Positions 11,286-23,772 of a stretch of 64,000 bases of DNA are shown one piece after another (position 1 is the stretch's first letter; each line of letters starts with the position of its first letter). Location of the stretch: positions 13,524,345 to 13,588,344 of the forward strand of contig CM073326.1 of assembly GCA_037043015.1 (NCBI GenBank). Direction: 5' to 3'. This stretch comes from Bryum argenteum. Lineage: Eukaryota; Streptophyta; Bryopsida; Bryales; Bryaceae. The notes beneath the pieces are model-generated. The model was given only the letters and a program-made list of their open reading frames with translations. It was not told where the DNA came from and made no database searches. The position numbers were made by a program, and so were the translations under genes.

Positions 11286-11841
11286 TTAACCCCTAAGAGC
11301 CCAATCAACCATTTTATGGTCGATCCCGATTTTTGATGAGCTGTACCTGGATTAAAAAAATGATTTTTTGGAATTTTTTTTAACATTCTAGAAGGTTGGT
11401 AAGCTGGGAACCACATCCAATTTACAGAACCCCGTTTGGATTCATAGATTGTTTAGAATAAGCCTTTAAACACAAATAGGGCAAAGTTTTCTTAGTGTAA
11501 GAAACTTACTATTTTGGGAAACTAATAAGGTTCCTCATAGGTTGCTTGTGGCCTCTCTCCATTTTATCATATACTATGTGATTTTAGCCAATCATAGCAA
11601 TTTCAATTACTAATAATAGAAATTACCTTTTATATTGGTTGTCAAAGTTTTACTCTCTTTAATTATTTATTAAAACAATCTTACTTATTTTAGGAAAATC
11701 AACTATATAGATCTAATTTATGGTTCAAGGTCTTTATACTATCTTTGGAGCGCTACTTCATAAGGGTTACCGAATTCATATTTTACAACAAATCTAAGTT
11801 TTTTTTCAAACCCCTCGAGCAGTCAAGCCTCTAGGGGTTAA
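11286..11841. mobile_element. TTAA-flanked DNA transposon remnant, copy 2
   Basis: The body is 11290-11837 (548 bp) between TTAA at 11286-11289 and 11838-11841. Ends are CCCCTAAGAGCCC and, on the other strand, CCCCTAGAGGCTT, so the inverted repeat is short and decayed. It lies in the left half of the palindrome with no counterpart in the right half, so it probably inserted after the duplication. Confidence 0.55.
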
Positions 11842-12399
11842 GAAAGGTGGATATGAACCGTCAAAAATATTAGGGAAGTTTTTGAATTTTTTACTTGGCA
11901 GGGAAATTGGCCCCTATGAATCTATGATTACAACAAGGTTACAAAGCTGTTCCAATCATTATATACAAATTGTACCCGACGATGTTTTTTTAGTCATGTT
12001 CTTACTTTTAATCAGCTGCCCATCTGCTCATTGGAGAAAATAAAGTCCTGAAAGAGATAATGTACCATTATGTCAGCAATAACGGATTGAATATTGTTAC
12101 CGCCAAGTAACAATTGAGGTTATAATTTTAAACTATCAATTTCTAAAAATTGCAGAAACGGATTAAATATTGTTACCGTCAAGTAGCTCCCTACTTACGT
12201 TCACTTTAAACCGGTTCATGAACCATCATGACTGTATTTCCTCTGGACTGCTTATTATCAGATTAATTAAAAAATAAAAAATAAAAAATAAAAAAAAATA
12301 AAAAAAAAGAATCGCATGAACTGCTCCAGCAATGTCGTCATTTCGCAGTAATAAATCTAGTAAATAATCATTTCTGAACTTCAAAATTAGTGATCCGAG

Positions 12400-13350
12400 A
12401 TGAGTCCACGAATCTGTACGCCGCTGCGGAACGCATGTAAATATAGGAGCGATGAGTCAATCTGAGACAAGAAATTCTACGTTTCTAATTCTATTATTCT
12501 ATATTGAACTGTGAAAGTGTTTACCGCGCTGCGGACGTTGCATCCACGGTCCAACACACGATACCCTTTACAAGAATTAGAGCATCCGCTGCGTATACCC
12601 TGTAAAATGACTCGGTAAGTGGTTTTTGGCGTGCAATAATGAGTCCCTGTTTATCGTGTAGCTACGATGGTGTGTGTCCCTCCGCACCCGTGACTGGCTA
12701 TAGGGTCACATGTTTTTCTCCTCTTTCCTTGAAAGTTGCGAGCGGGTCCCGCCACTTCATCTCCCACTTCGTTTCGAGGCAGTGCTTCGATCTCCACCTC
12801 CCCTTCCCGCCATCGCACTTGCACGTTGTCAAGTACACAGTCACTTGATCCTTTTGCGGATATCCTGGACGTGGTTCCTGAGGCTGTACCGTGACCCCGT
12901 CAAGTGACATCAAGTTGGTGTCAAAACCACTTCATTTGACGAGCCCGCCTTTTTGCCGACCGTTGGCATAGTGCCGTTGCGGCACACTTTCGTTGGCCGG
13001 GCCCGCTCACAACCTCAGCGGGACCGTTTGCAGTGTAAGGCAGCGGATGCTCTTAAAGCAATGTTCCAAGCATTTTATCAGTATTTCATGGTCCGAGGTA
13101 TTCCATCTCGAGTCGCGGCTTCACATAGATGAGTAGCTGGACACACAAATTTATGGGAAGCAAGCTGCATGTGTTCGCGGATTGATCGAGGGTACCCTGG
13201 CATGGCGTAGCTTTACACTGCTGTACAGTACAGTACTGACAGTAGTTGCAAGCTGGACATCCATGGTTCACTGAAAGTGTGCCTTACTGAGATCGGAAGC
13301 TTTTAGTGTTTGTCGAAGCCAAGAAGGGGGGACAGTGACTATTATGTCAA
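12400..13350. repeat. Left inner arm of the inverted duplication
   Basis: Matches 17030-17820 in opposite orientation. GATGAGTCCACGAATCTGTA near 12400 pairs with the complement near 17815, followed in both by GCTGCGGAACGC. The CATCTCGAGTCGCGGCTTC stretch near 13106 pairs with about 17275. ACATCCATGGTTCACTGA near 13257 pairs with about 17110. GAAGCCAAGAAGGG near 13315 pairs with about 17065. Frames of 60-70 residues inside look like chance. Confidence 0.75.
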
Positions 13351-13842
13351 ATCTCCATATTCGGCCGCTATCCATGTCCAAATGCTCAAGCTACACAGGC
13401 AAACGAGGAGATTGATTTCTTAGCTTGGCTTCACATGTTGCCTGATCGGACTGAGCAAGTATATTCCTTTTGTCAATGGTCGAAATGGAAACCACGCTAC
13501 GTAAAACAAATCAACTCAAAGTAAGCGTAAGGAGTCGCAGTTCAATTCTGGAGGGTTTTGATTATGTGAAGCTTCTGCATTGGAGTTCGCATTTTCAAGC
13601 GCTCCATATTGATTCCAGTGAAACTGCACCTGGTCCTCGAGGATCGCAGCGATCGAAAACCCTTAAAACCATCATTCAGACTCGACACGATGGCCTTGCA
13701 TGTACAGTATGCCATCTAGCTTTACGGTACTGGATCATGATTTGAATATGTTATATACAGGACCAAGCCCGGTAAGTGAGCGTTACACATACTAATGAGA
13801 GAATTTAATGGAAGGTAAGATTTGCAACTGGTTAAAGGTTTT
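13351..13842. other. Intergenic, no supported gene
   Basis: A 91-residue frame (13470-13745) shows no domain and has no counterpart in the mirror half. Nothing else seen. Confidence 0.3.
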
Positions 13843-14073
13843 AACCTCAACTTCGTTAAAATGGCACTCACATATGGGCTCACTTGGAATGATGTATTCT
13901 GTAATATCACAAATTTCTCAATCATATCACTCCTTTCTATACATTGTGACCACTCATTTCCCATAATATCACCTTCAAATTCTGTTATAACACATGGTTT
14001 TTGAACTGCAGTTCGGAAAGTTGAGGTGTGGCATTTTAGCGGCATAAGTGCATAACGCCATTTTAAGGGAATT
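13843..14073. mobile_element. GTTAAAATGGC inverted-repeat MITE, copy 2
   Basis: The left end, TAACCTCAACTTCGTTAAAA, pairs with TTTTAACGCC-type sequence at the right (GGCATAACGCCATTTTAAGG region near 14050-14073). The interior shares TATTCTGTAATATCAC and CCATAATATCACC words with copy 1. A run of about 20 T follows directly at about 14071-14088. Confidence 0.6.
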
Positions 14074-15005
14074 TTTTTTTTTTTTTTTCCAGACTTGTAC
14101 CACATTGTCCTGATGAATCTTGTACGTCCAGAACTTCCTGCATGTCCAGTTACACGATTTTACGTAAATAAACTCTTTTAATTGTACCTCCCGTAGATGC
14201 AGCGTTCGATGCAGTTGTTTCATCCAATCATTCTTTCGTCTCCCATAGTCGACGCTGATCCATATATTATCAAGCTTAGTACAGTCTCAAGCTTGATTCA
14301 GTTCAATTCTTAGCTGTGTTACTCACAAATGGCATTCGATCGGATGCATCACATTCGTAGTATTTTACAACTCCGGACCATGAGCGGCATTGGGAAGCAT
14401 CGACCAAACATTATATTCAGCTGTGGACGGAGTGAAAGTACTCCCTTGTAATGTTCATGTTCTCGTTCAAGTTCTTTCTCACCCTGGCCTAGCCGATGAA
14501 GGCTTGTATTATTTTCTTGCAATGAAACTACTTCCATCTGCGAAAAGAAACAAAGAATAACAACAGTTTACCAAAGCGCCTTGCAAGAAACAGGTGGTCA
14601 TGTAAATACAACGATCGTCAGAAACTTCAAACTTTCGATAACCTCAATGGCGAATTCAGTGACAAATTGTGCTTGAATCCTGCACTTTCAGTTACGACAT
14701 GTGTGAACGTGTTCGAAGGCCACATCGCCGACTGCCTTTTCAAGCAACAACTTCACTTTCATCTCAATCATGGGCATACAGGGCTCGATCAGGAAGCCAC
14801 TTCCAAACTAGGAGATAGATACATGAATTGTTTAAAAATTAATAATAAAAAACAAACTAGGAGATTGATTTTTTTGGTTCCATACTCCAAAGGAACAGTA
14901 CGTCCTTACATACAGTATCTTACAGTGTGCGAGTCCATCCATAGATTGAGCCACGATGAGCGGAAGTTGGTGACCTTTGTGAAGGATCTTAGACTACCAT
15001 ATATG
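14074..15005. other. Spacer near the palindrome axis, no supported gene
   Basis: A poly(T) run opens the stretch. The frame 14667-15104 (145 residues) shows no recognisable domain and runs straight into the perfect palindrome, which argues against it being a conserved protein. I do not support a gene here. Confidence 0.3.
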
Positions 15006-15033
15006 CATGTCGAGTTGTCGACAACTCGACATG
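15006..15033. repeat. 28-bp perfect palindrome near the inverted-duplication axis
   Basis: CATGTCGAGTTGTC is followed immediately by its exact reverse complement, with no spacer, so a 14-bp-arm cruciform is possible. Its centre (15019) is within about 200 bp of the axis deduced from the inner arms (15.1-15.2 kb). Confidence 0.9.
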
Positions 15034-16293
15034 ACCATATATGCACGATCGAACTGGCTGCACAGGACGACAGAAGCCACTGGTCAGTTCAGACTTTATT
15101 ATAGATCTGATTTCGGCGACTTTAAAATTCGCGACAAATATCATATATGTTGATCACTATATTATACATTTTGATCGGTGCTGGTGGTAGTTGAGACGGT
15201 TTGTTCGTAGAATGAACGACGTCACCGCGACGGTGATGACAAGGATGCGCGCGTTTGTGATGTACCGCCATCCTAAAAATGGAATGACATTGTTGGCCAG
15301 CTGAAGTTACAGTCGTCATCGAAAACACTGAACTTTTGTTATATATATTTTTTATTTCTTTACTTTTTTGTTTACAATCAATGTATCGATCAATTGAGAG
15401 AAATACAATCAAGAATACAGGAACCAATTGAGAGAAATACAATCAGGAATAAAAGTAGCAAGCTATTTGGAGAAGAGAAATTTCTGTGATTTGATTAATA
15501 AACCTCGTTGCTACTTGATACTTTTGTCATATTTTAGAAGTAAGCACTACGACATGTATCACAAATTGGAATAGCAACCTTGGCTATACATTATAGAAAA
15601 TGAAGCACGCAGGAAAGACAACAAGTGTTAGAGTAGAAGGTGAGAGGTAGAAAGGAATTACCACATAATTAGTTAATGGATTGGAGACATTTGTTAAAAG
15701 GCCCTTACGATGCAAACATGTAAGTTTTCATTGTTCCTAAGTAACCTTGGTAACATATGTGTCCATAATGACAACATGTCCGTAGAAACTTGTTGCTTAT
15801 AACAGGCCACAAGTCCTGTCATTGTCATTACAATAGGCCACATGTTGTATCATTGCAACCATAACTTGTCCAAAATGAGAAAATGACTCCCCCGCTTGTT
15901 TAAAAGCAAGTTTAAGCCATTACCTGAACATCCCCCCATCTCTAAGGACAAATGACGATTGTGTAATTTTACCATGAGGGGTTAAATACCAAGTTGATAA
16001 GCTCTGAATGACTGAAGCAAATTTTCATTGGACGTGTATGTCAAGACAGGCAATGAGAATGGGCCAAAAAAGCTGGGTATTTAAAACACAGGCTCAAAAC
16101 ACAGGTTCAAAACACAGTATGCGGCTATGGCACACTATGGCTGTCAGCGGACTCGCCAATGGGAACAAGACAACAAACGTATATCGTAATATGAGGGGAT
16201 GAGCAGTAAGTATGGTTCCACACTTGTCGGCGAAAATTTAAATTCCCAGATATAAAATGCTAATTAATCTGGGGAATAGAATGTACAGACGAT
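15034..16293. other. Spacer, no supported gene
   Basis: AT-rich. Short direct words such as AATTGAGAGAAATACAATCA occur twice (near 15390 and 15425), and AGGCCACA repeats occur near 15800-15845. The frames of 64-106 residues show no domain. Confidence 0.35.
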
Positions 16294-16404
16294 GACCCAC
16301 GATAGTTCAGGAGGTACAGTAAATGCTTGTGACCCACGATTGTTCAGGAGGTACAGTAAATGCTTGTGACCCACGATTGTCCAGGAGGTATAGTAAATGC
16401 TTGC
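16294..16404. repeat. Three tandem copies of a 37-bp unit
   Basis: Units start at 16294, 16331 and 16368. Each contains GACCCACGATTGT followed by CAGGAGGTACAGTAAATGCT. Copies differ by a few substitutions. The minus-strand frames over it merely reflect the repeat. Confidence 0.9.
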
Positions 16405-17029
16405 GACGCATTTTGACCAAGTGGTCGTAGCTGTCAAGATTTTTTCTAATTTCCGACTTGCCGACTGCACGTGATAAACAGAAAAACCTGTTCATTCGAT
16501 TTACCGGGACGGCGAAACTGGAAATAGAATATCCGACTTTGTAGTACTGCAGAGATTCATTCCTCTCCAGCGATTCTCTCGACTCGGCTGTGTAAGTTCA
16601 TCGTATACACTACGGAGAAGATGATCAGGGTTCAAGATCCAGTATAGAATTTTGTTCGGAAATTTTTGTTTATGAACTCGATGCGTGTAGACGAATACCA
16701 ACCGTGCGTAACTCAGGGGCTGGTAATCAGCTGAGATTGACCATGTATGCATCGCTGTTGGCCATGAGAGGTGAATTATGAGAGCGCTCGATGAACAACT
16801 GCATCTCGCTTGTGTATGTACAAATGCTTAGTACACCAATTGGTTCAAGGGTTTTTAGCGGGCCATCGAATTATGTAGAGAAGGCGAACCTGCAAGCGCT
16901 AAATTACCAAGTGTGTTTTACGACGACATTAATTCCTCAGTCTCCACATTGTCACGTACATACAGCACCAACAGCGGACTGAGGTTGAGTTCTTAGAAAA
17001 ATGATATGACGATTTCAATTTATTGAAGT
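16405..17029. other. Spacer between axis and right inner arm, no supported gene
   Basis: Frames of up to 83 residues without domains. Nothing identifiable. Confidence 0.3.
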
Positions 17030-17820
17030 GGCCCACAAGGACATGATGTCTCTGCCCTTCTTGGCTCCTACGAACACTGAAAGTCTTCGATCGATCTCAG
17101 TGAACCATGGATGTTCAGCCGACCTCGCCATGCAACACACGTACTAACTGTAGATCGGTGTGCCATGGCGGGGTAACAACCATCTGTAACTTTGGGTTAT
17201 GAACCCGCGAGCTCCTGCAGCATGCTTTCGTTTGTGTGTCTCCGGCCACTCATTCATGCGAAGCCGCGACTCGAGATGGAGAACCTCAGACCATCAAATA
17301 CCGATAAAATGCTCCGGATATACTTCTGTTCTTCCCAACGGGGCAACTTGAACAATCGTGCATGTGTTGGTGGGTGGATACTGTGAACGCGACGTTCATT
17401 GAAGGCCCTTTTCGGGGAAACACAAATTACAAAGGAGTTAAACATAGGGAACTGCCTAACTAGCTAGAGGTGGCCCAGATCGCTGCTTGGGTTGCCAAGT
17501 CTGCTGGGGACTGGAGGTCCTCAGGGAGGTTGAGGCCTCTGTGAACGCGACGTTCATAGCGCGACATAGAAGAAAACCAGCGGTTAACACTTTCACAGAC
17601 GTTCAATTCATGGCGCGATTTAGACGAAAACTGGCGGTAAACACTATCAAAGGCCAATACTGGACACCAGCATCAGTTTGACAATTGACACATCATGACT
17701 ATCCTGGTTTACTGATTATAATTTGTCTTTCTTATTTATCACTCTCCAAAAAGGGGTATACCAAATTATCCATATTTACACGCGTTCCGCAGCATCGTAC
17801 AGAATCGTGGACTCGTCGCT
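17030..17820. repeat. Right inner arm of the inverted duplication
   Basis: Mirror of 12400-13350 with indels; landmarks are listed with the left arm. It also contains a local direct repeat GTGAACGCGACGTTCAT at about 17384 and 17541, absent from the left arm. Confidence 0.75.
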
Positions 17821-19344
17821 GACCAACTGTATCTAAAATTCAATAATTTTGCTCCTGATTACCGTAGAATGATGATTCAGAAGCTAGGTGTAGTCCTGGG
17901 TTTTGGAGCTCAAGCTCTTGGGCCGACTTCTGCACAATTCTGAAACACGCAAATATTTACGAAGATTTGATTACTGCAGGCAGAAGAACGCATCGCGAAG
18001 AACTGCGTAGTTTGTTCACCGGTCATATTACTACTTTCGAATAGTGCGACCGGTTCCTACAAAAGTCGATTTCGTGTTTCGAAGGCAAAGCAATCAACTG
18101 TTTCCGAACTTGCGGTGATCTTACCGCGATGTTCGAGCGCAGAAGGTTAAAAATCATGATCGTAATTCCCTACCATTTTGCATGTCACTGCTGTACTTCC
18201 AAAGAAACCTCTTGGCTGTTTGTATTCAAATCTTCCGAATATAGTGATTCTGTTGGTTGGCGGCATTTCACGAGCCATTCCATGAGCCCTTTTGTCCTTG
18301 GGTGGACCGCCCGTATGGGGGAATAGGAGTCCCTTTCTCCTTGGGTGGAGGACCTTACGTAATGTGGAGAAACACGTGCAATTAAAAATTGGTTCATTAC
18401 CAAAAATAATTAGAATTTATTGAACTTTTTAGTTACCTACCTAACTTATAATAATGATGCATCATTTCTAAAATGTTTATAAAATATTCATTTAATATTC
18501 TGTAACCTTTTAACTAATATTTTACTATCTTTTCAAGATTTTACCCCCAAAATATACCAAATAAACCTTATTTTATTGCACATGTTTTATAAGTCAATGA
18601 TATACTTAGTCACACCAAAATAAGCATTTGCATACATGTAAATTTGTCAATTGATTAATATATTGATTGGTTCAAAAGAAGAAATGGTAGACTTCTATAC
18701 TATCACAAAGTCTCCCTCTAATGTCATCATCGATTTCACCACTACTGTATATATATATCACCTTGTATATATATCACCTTGTTTTATGAGTACCCTTCTG
18801 AAACATTAAAAGCTCTGATCACTTTTGGCTATAATTTATATGTTTTGGTCACTTGTGATTATTATAAGCATGTTCAAGTTTCCACCGTGGCACCATTTCT
18901 ACAAACAAACACAATTTTCACATAAGTGTGGTTCAATGAAGTAGGAAGTGAGTCAAGTGACACTAGTGCATATATGGTGTGAGTATGCTCATCATGTAAC
19001 TATACTCAAACTACATAATTATACACAAGTGTTAGAGCGTTTTGAAAACATTCTTGCAACATAGAAAGTACTGAAAAGCTTAGACAAATAGGCACCTATA
19101 CGGCTATACATTCCAAGCATTCCAACATTCTAAACACTTTGGGTGGCTTTGAACCATGAAATCATAATGAGGATGCATTCTGGATGCTAGATGCTTCTTA
19201 TAAATGCATCTTCAGAGCAAACAACAAACAAAGAAAAGTTAAATAAGCTCACTTAGATTCAACCCCAATACTCATTTCGTTTCCAAAGGACTGTAGAACT
19301 ATGATCATCATAAGCTCGCAGTATATGCACGACACTCTAACATA
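17821..19344. other. Intergenic, no supported gene
   Basis: AT-rich. Two near-identical TATATATATCACCTTG words sit side by side at about 18745-18781. The mirror interval on the left (7.86-12.40 kb) is about 3 kb longer, partly because of the three mobile insertions recorded there. Confidence 0.4.
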
Positions 19345-20416
19345 CCAGCACAGAAGCCACTCAATCGAAGTTCCCAGTACAGAATCTGAATGTAAATGCA
19401 TTCTATGAGGACATTCTTCCAGCTTCTTCGACCCGAAATACGCTCATTTGAGCATATTTCGCTAAGCTCACATGCTCACAGTATTTGTGGCACAGTAAAC
19501 TGACTGCAGGCGGAAATCTGGATACACTATTCAAAATTCCTAGGTGAAAGTGTAAAACCAATAGTCACCCTCACTACATAAAATATAATATAATATAAAA
19601 AATATCATAGAACATGGCCGACCTCTACGTGCAGCGTTGAGCATCATGGATGGTCAGCGAGACTTTCGGAACCGGAATGATGCCTAGAGATCACTTTCTC
19701 CATTCATATTAACTAAGTGTCGCCTGCACGTCTTAAATCGACACAACGGAAAATCAAACCGTCACTTCCTAAACAACAGATCATTTTATGCTGAACCGAG
19801 TTTGTAGAATGTTCATCATCATCTGGTCAGTAATACTGACTTGGAAACCGAACATGCCCATGATTGAGTTTAGAACGTCAAGAGCTAAACTTTATTGGAT
19901 CAATGGAGGACCTACCTGCACAGAGTTGTCACAGCCGAGACCTACAAGGTTCGGCACTGACTAAAGTGCTGGCTAATCGCTTTCAACTTTTCTACAACCT
20001 CATGGCATGCGATAAGCGTTATACCATTCTAATTCGGAGGGGTGCTTCGACTTCTCACTAAGCTACTCCTATGATCAGTCAACTGGGGAAACTAGTCACC
20101 TAATTTGTATCTCAATGATATCGTTAGACTACTAAAGATCTCCCGGGAAGGGAGTTGACCACTATACTCCTACAGATCAGTATCCAGTAACTATCTCTGT
20201 AATATAAGGTAATGAATGAATGGTATAACGTAATCTTATTGATGACCAACGTGTGATCAGTAAAGAATAAATGATGAATGTATGATTGCTACAAAGAATG
20301 CGAAGCGCGCAATGCTGTGTACATGAAAAGAATGAATAATCAGGAAGAACGGGCTACGTGATGCCTGCATGCAGACTAGTGCTGAAGCACCACGCCCACC
20401 ATCGTTCGTGTGCTCG

Positions 20417-21274
20417 CTAACCGTTGTACCCACAGAGTCCGTGGAGGCATTTCGTAGACGCACCACAATGCGTACCGCATTTGCCGCAGTTTCTCTTATC
20501 GAACAACGTGTTCTTGCACTTGCCTGCGCAGCAAGTCTTCCCGAATTTGCATCGATTGTTGCACTTTCCGCAGTTCATGGGACTCGAAAGATTCACGCAC
20601 ATCCCCTGGCAGCACTTCTCTCCGTTTGAGCACCCCTGTCCGCACTTTCCACAGTGGTTCCCACTCTTCAACGGATTGATACACTTCCCGTCGCAGCACA
20701 CCTTCCCATTCGTGCACTTCTTCCCGCACTTCCCGCAGTTCTTCGGGTCTTTCGTGAAGTCGAAGCATTCCCCCTTGCAGCACCCCTTCCCGATCGGGCA
20801 CTTCCCAAAGCACTTGCCACAGTGCATGGCATCGCCCTTCAAGTTCACGCACTTGTTCTTGCAAGGAACCAACCCAGGCTTACACGTGCAAACCCCGTGA
20901 GTGCACACAGCCCATGATTTGCACTTCTTTCCGCACTTCCCGCAGTTCTTGTGGTCAGTCATGAAGTTGAGTCCGCACTTCTTCTTGCACGGCTTCTTTC
21001 CATCAGGACACTTCTTGATGGACTTCAGGATTCGCGCTCCATGGTGACCAACATCAGATTCATCATCGTCAATACTCTCCACGCCAAACTCTTCACTCGC
21101 CACGCCAAACTCTTCAGTCTCAACGCCGAAGTCTTCACCTGCTGTAGAGTTGTTGTACAAGTCAGTGGCGTCTGACTGGCCATCAATGGTGATAGCATCA
21201 CCGTTTGCTGCAGCCTGCAGGATCAACACTGCACCGAACAAAGCCAACACCAGAGCAGCCGATTTGGGAGACAT
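20417..21274 (-). CDS. Stig1-type cysteine-rich secreted protein, copy B (285 aa, single exon)
   Basis: Inverted twin of the gene at 6040-6897, with the same predicted role: a secreted cysteine-rich Stig1-family protein with signal peptide, acidic spacer and six CGKC motifs. The protein differs from copy A at residues 5, 6, 12, 16, 18, 21, 28 and 67 only; residues 68-285 are identical. In the DNA I found only two differences between the codon for about residue 28 and the stop, whereas the signal-peptide codons, leader and 3' region are clearly diverged. The ATG at 21274-21272 is preceded by the leader GATAGGAGTTTGACCGACA, also shared with copy A. Both genes look intact and have TATA boxes, so both may be expressed. 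The two genes point towards each other across the palindrome axis. Confidence 0.9.
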   Translation of the reverse strand: MSPKSAALVLALFGAVLILQAAANGDAITIDGQSDATDLYNNSTAGEDFGVETEEFGVASEEFGVESIDDDESDVGHHGARILKSIKKCPDGKKPCKKKCGLNFMTDHKNCGKCGKKCKSWAVCTHGVCTCKPGLVPCKNKCVNLKGDAMHCGKCFGKCPIGKGCCKGECFDFTKDPKNCGKCGKKCTNGKVCCDGKCINPLKSGNHCGKCGQGCSNGEKCCQGMCVNLSSPMNCGKCNNRCKFGKTCCAGKCKNTLFDKRNCGKCGTHCGASTKCLHGLCGYNG

Positions 21275-21396
21275 TGTCGGTCAAACTCCTATCGTTCAAG
21301 CAGTCTCACCAGCACGGCTAGACCCAAGGATGGCTGATATGGTCTTGCTGATGTGCTGCTTGACTCGAGATGGAAGCACCTCGACGTTTGGAGTCG

Positions 21397-21403
21397 TTTT
21401 ATA
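21397..21403 (-). promoter_or_regulatory. TATA box of Stig1 copy B
   Basis: TATAAAA on the minus strand in the context CTCTATAAAACGACTCC, about 123 bases upstream of the ATG, at the same place as in copy A. Confidence 0.6.
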
Positions 21404-22527
21404 GAGTGTCCCGAGACCGAGGCGGGAATTCTTGGTTATGTGAACCAAGCTTCCCTCCTTTCAGTTCCCACTTGCTCGTGCACGCTCGGCGCCACTTGTG
21501 CGACCTCTTTGTTGCCTACAGCTTGTACTTTCAGTGAACCTAGTTAGTACAATTGCCGGTTATAGCTGGTACATACTTCAACGCGAATGAGTTGACGTCT
21601 TTGTCAACGCTTCATATGAACTGCAACGTATATCTACAGTGGTAAAGTATCCACCGAGAGTAAGAATACTCGCGAACAGGGTATAAAGAGTCAAATTCTT
21701 ACGACGTGCGGTAACTAGTTCATGCATGGAAGCCCATCGGAGGTCAAAAGAGTAGTTGTGCTATGTTCATGAAGGCTACCAATTCCAGTAACTCTTTATT
21801 TTGAGTCGAAGTAATTTCGTGGGTGTCTCGTAAGTTGAGGATCAATCAGAGTCCATTATTTCTCTTCGAGCATGCAATGGCTCAATAATGTATGTGTAGC
21901 TTACGTGGTTCTATTCCATGAATTCAAGCGAAAAAAGAAGTAGAGTCATCACAGTATTTCTTATAAACAAACATTGGCCAAGCTCCATATATGATTCTCT
22001 GGAGAAAGATCAGTGCTGGTGCTAGTGTTCACATTGAGATAGCCGACTGTCAACCAAATAGATCGCCATTTCATTTGAAACAAAGAAACCAAAACTTAAG
22101 GGTGTGCATGTGACCTGACCTTCGATTCAATATCTGAATGATTGTGTAGGCCAGTGTTACTATATAGTTACCTGCAGTGCTTTGCATCTCAGAGGCCTTC
22201 TGGACTCTGCAAATACTCCTAATGGTAACTAAGTGTAGATTGAAATACGTACGTACAGTATACCCCGAAATGTATGAAGAATCGCCAAGTTACGAAGACC
22301 GCTTAGGACCTACAGATTCAAGGTTCTGATATTTCTGCAAGCCATGGACCTGCAATATTCAATTGGTTCAACCGACATTGGATATTATGGGCGCGATTGG
22401 CGTAGTGTAGTGTCAGGAGCCCCAACTTAAAAGCAGCTGAGATTTCCATCGCCATAGCCTAGACAACGTGATCGCGGTTCTGCCGCCTGTCGTCAATACC
22501 GTGATCGCAGCTGACATGGACTTGGTC

Positions 22528-23321
22528 CTATTATAATACGCACTCCACCTTCTATAAATGTTAACGTTGGGGAGTAAGCTTTTCTTAACAAGGTATTAAC
22601 AGTTAACCATTCCAGAACTCCACTTTTGATCATTATTCACGTCTTTTTAATATCTACATAATAATAATATTTTTGTATGCATGGTTTCAGGAATGTACAT
22701 TCAATGAATTCGAACTCATGCAGTGGAATTTAACCCTTCAACGCCCCAGGCGGCTAAAATTGATCGCAGAGGCCACCTTATCGGCTGTGTGATAAAATTG
22801 AAAAGGAAATAAGTAAGATTTGAGAAAAGAAAGTGTGCGTAAGGACACTATCCAGTCAATGCAATGTACAAATGTGCGATCGGAGTAAAATCAAGCAAAT
22901 GGGAGCCAAAAATTAATGACTGCCTGGAGAGATACAGTGACATTTGTATATAAATGGAAATATTATAAAGAAATAGTGAAAGAAATGGAAGGAAATTATA
23001 GCGAAGGTTTTCAATCGCCATAAGGTCATCTAGATTTTTCCGGAGAGTAAAGGTGATTTGTTGAGTGGATAGTCCATGTATTTTCTTCAAAGGCCTACTC
23101 CTCTTAGTGTGAATACATTTGGTATAACGAGTATTCTCAAAGTGCGATGTGTACAGCAAAGCGTATTAGTGTACTCTGTCATATTACCTATTGAATCACC
23201 GTCTTGATTTTCTACATGCTCGTTTGAACAAGAGTATGTTGTGTATCCAAGTCTCTATCTACTCTACTTCGTGAGAATCTAAGGTAGCATTTTTGGATGA
23301 GTTTGACATACTATTATCAGG
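22528..23321. other. Intergenic; solo end of a TTAA-family transposon
   Basis: TTAACCCTTCAACGCCCCAGG at 22730 resembles the 5' end of the TTAA-flanked family, but no matching right end was found. A 103-residue minus frame (22848-23159) has no recognisable domain. Confidence 0.4.
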
Positions 23322-23470
23322 GTTGTCTTATTAGACAAAATTCCTATTCATTTGTCAAACACAATTTAGATGAGGTGTATTGATTGATTGATCATTTTCA
23401 ATTGATCAAATGTATATCTCATCTAAATTTTGTCTGACATATGAATGAGAATTTTTTTTTATAAGACAAC
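23322..23470. mobile_element. Fold-back (hairpin) MITE-like element, 149 bp
   Basis: The left arm starts GTTGTCTTATTAGACAAAAT and the right arm, read on the other strand, starts GTTGTCTTATAAAAAAAAAT. Both then continue through TTCATTTGTCAAAC-like and AATTTAGATGAG words. The arms are about 52 bp, imperfect, with a short AT-rich loop containing TTGATTGATTGATC. Non-coding. No clear target duplication. Confidence 0.6.
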
Positions 23471-23772
23471 ATTGACTATTATTGTAAGCATACTTCACAA
23501 AATATGGAGTGCTATTTGGACATCATACAAATGTTAGCATTTATTCATTTATATTGTGGATGTGTAGTGATGCATTTTATAAGCTAACATTTATAAATAA
23601 ATCAAAATTGCAAAGAAAGGAGTATCATTTTTATAACAATTAACAAGTTTCACATTTTTTTGCATGCAATATGTACGAGTAGAAGAAATTTAACATTTAA
23701 AGAAGGTTAACACTTACAAGTGTAGCATTTATAGAGGGTGGAGTGTGCATATATACCAATATTTTTGCAAAT
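23471..23772. other. AT-rich intergenic, nothing identified
   Basis: No gene and no structured repeat seen. Confidence 0.3.

Larger units (their letters stand above)
19345..22527. repeat. Right outer arm of the large inverted duplication
   Basis: Opposite-strand counterpart of 4985-7862 containing the second Stig1 gene. Similarity ends outward at about 22527 (GACATGGACTTGGTCC) and inward at about 19345. Non-coding DNA is clearly diverged from the left arm with several indels. Confidence 0.85.

Noticed and set aside
14667..15104. 145-residue plus frame near the palindrome axis
   Set aside because: No domain, partly made of the perfect palindrome, and not preserved in the mirror half.
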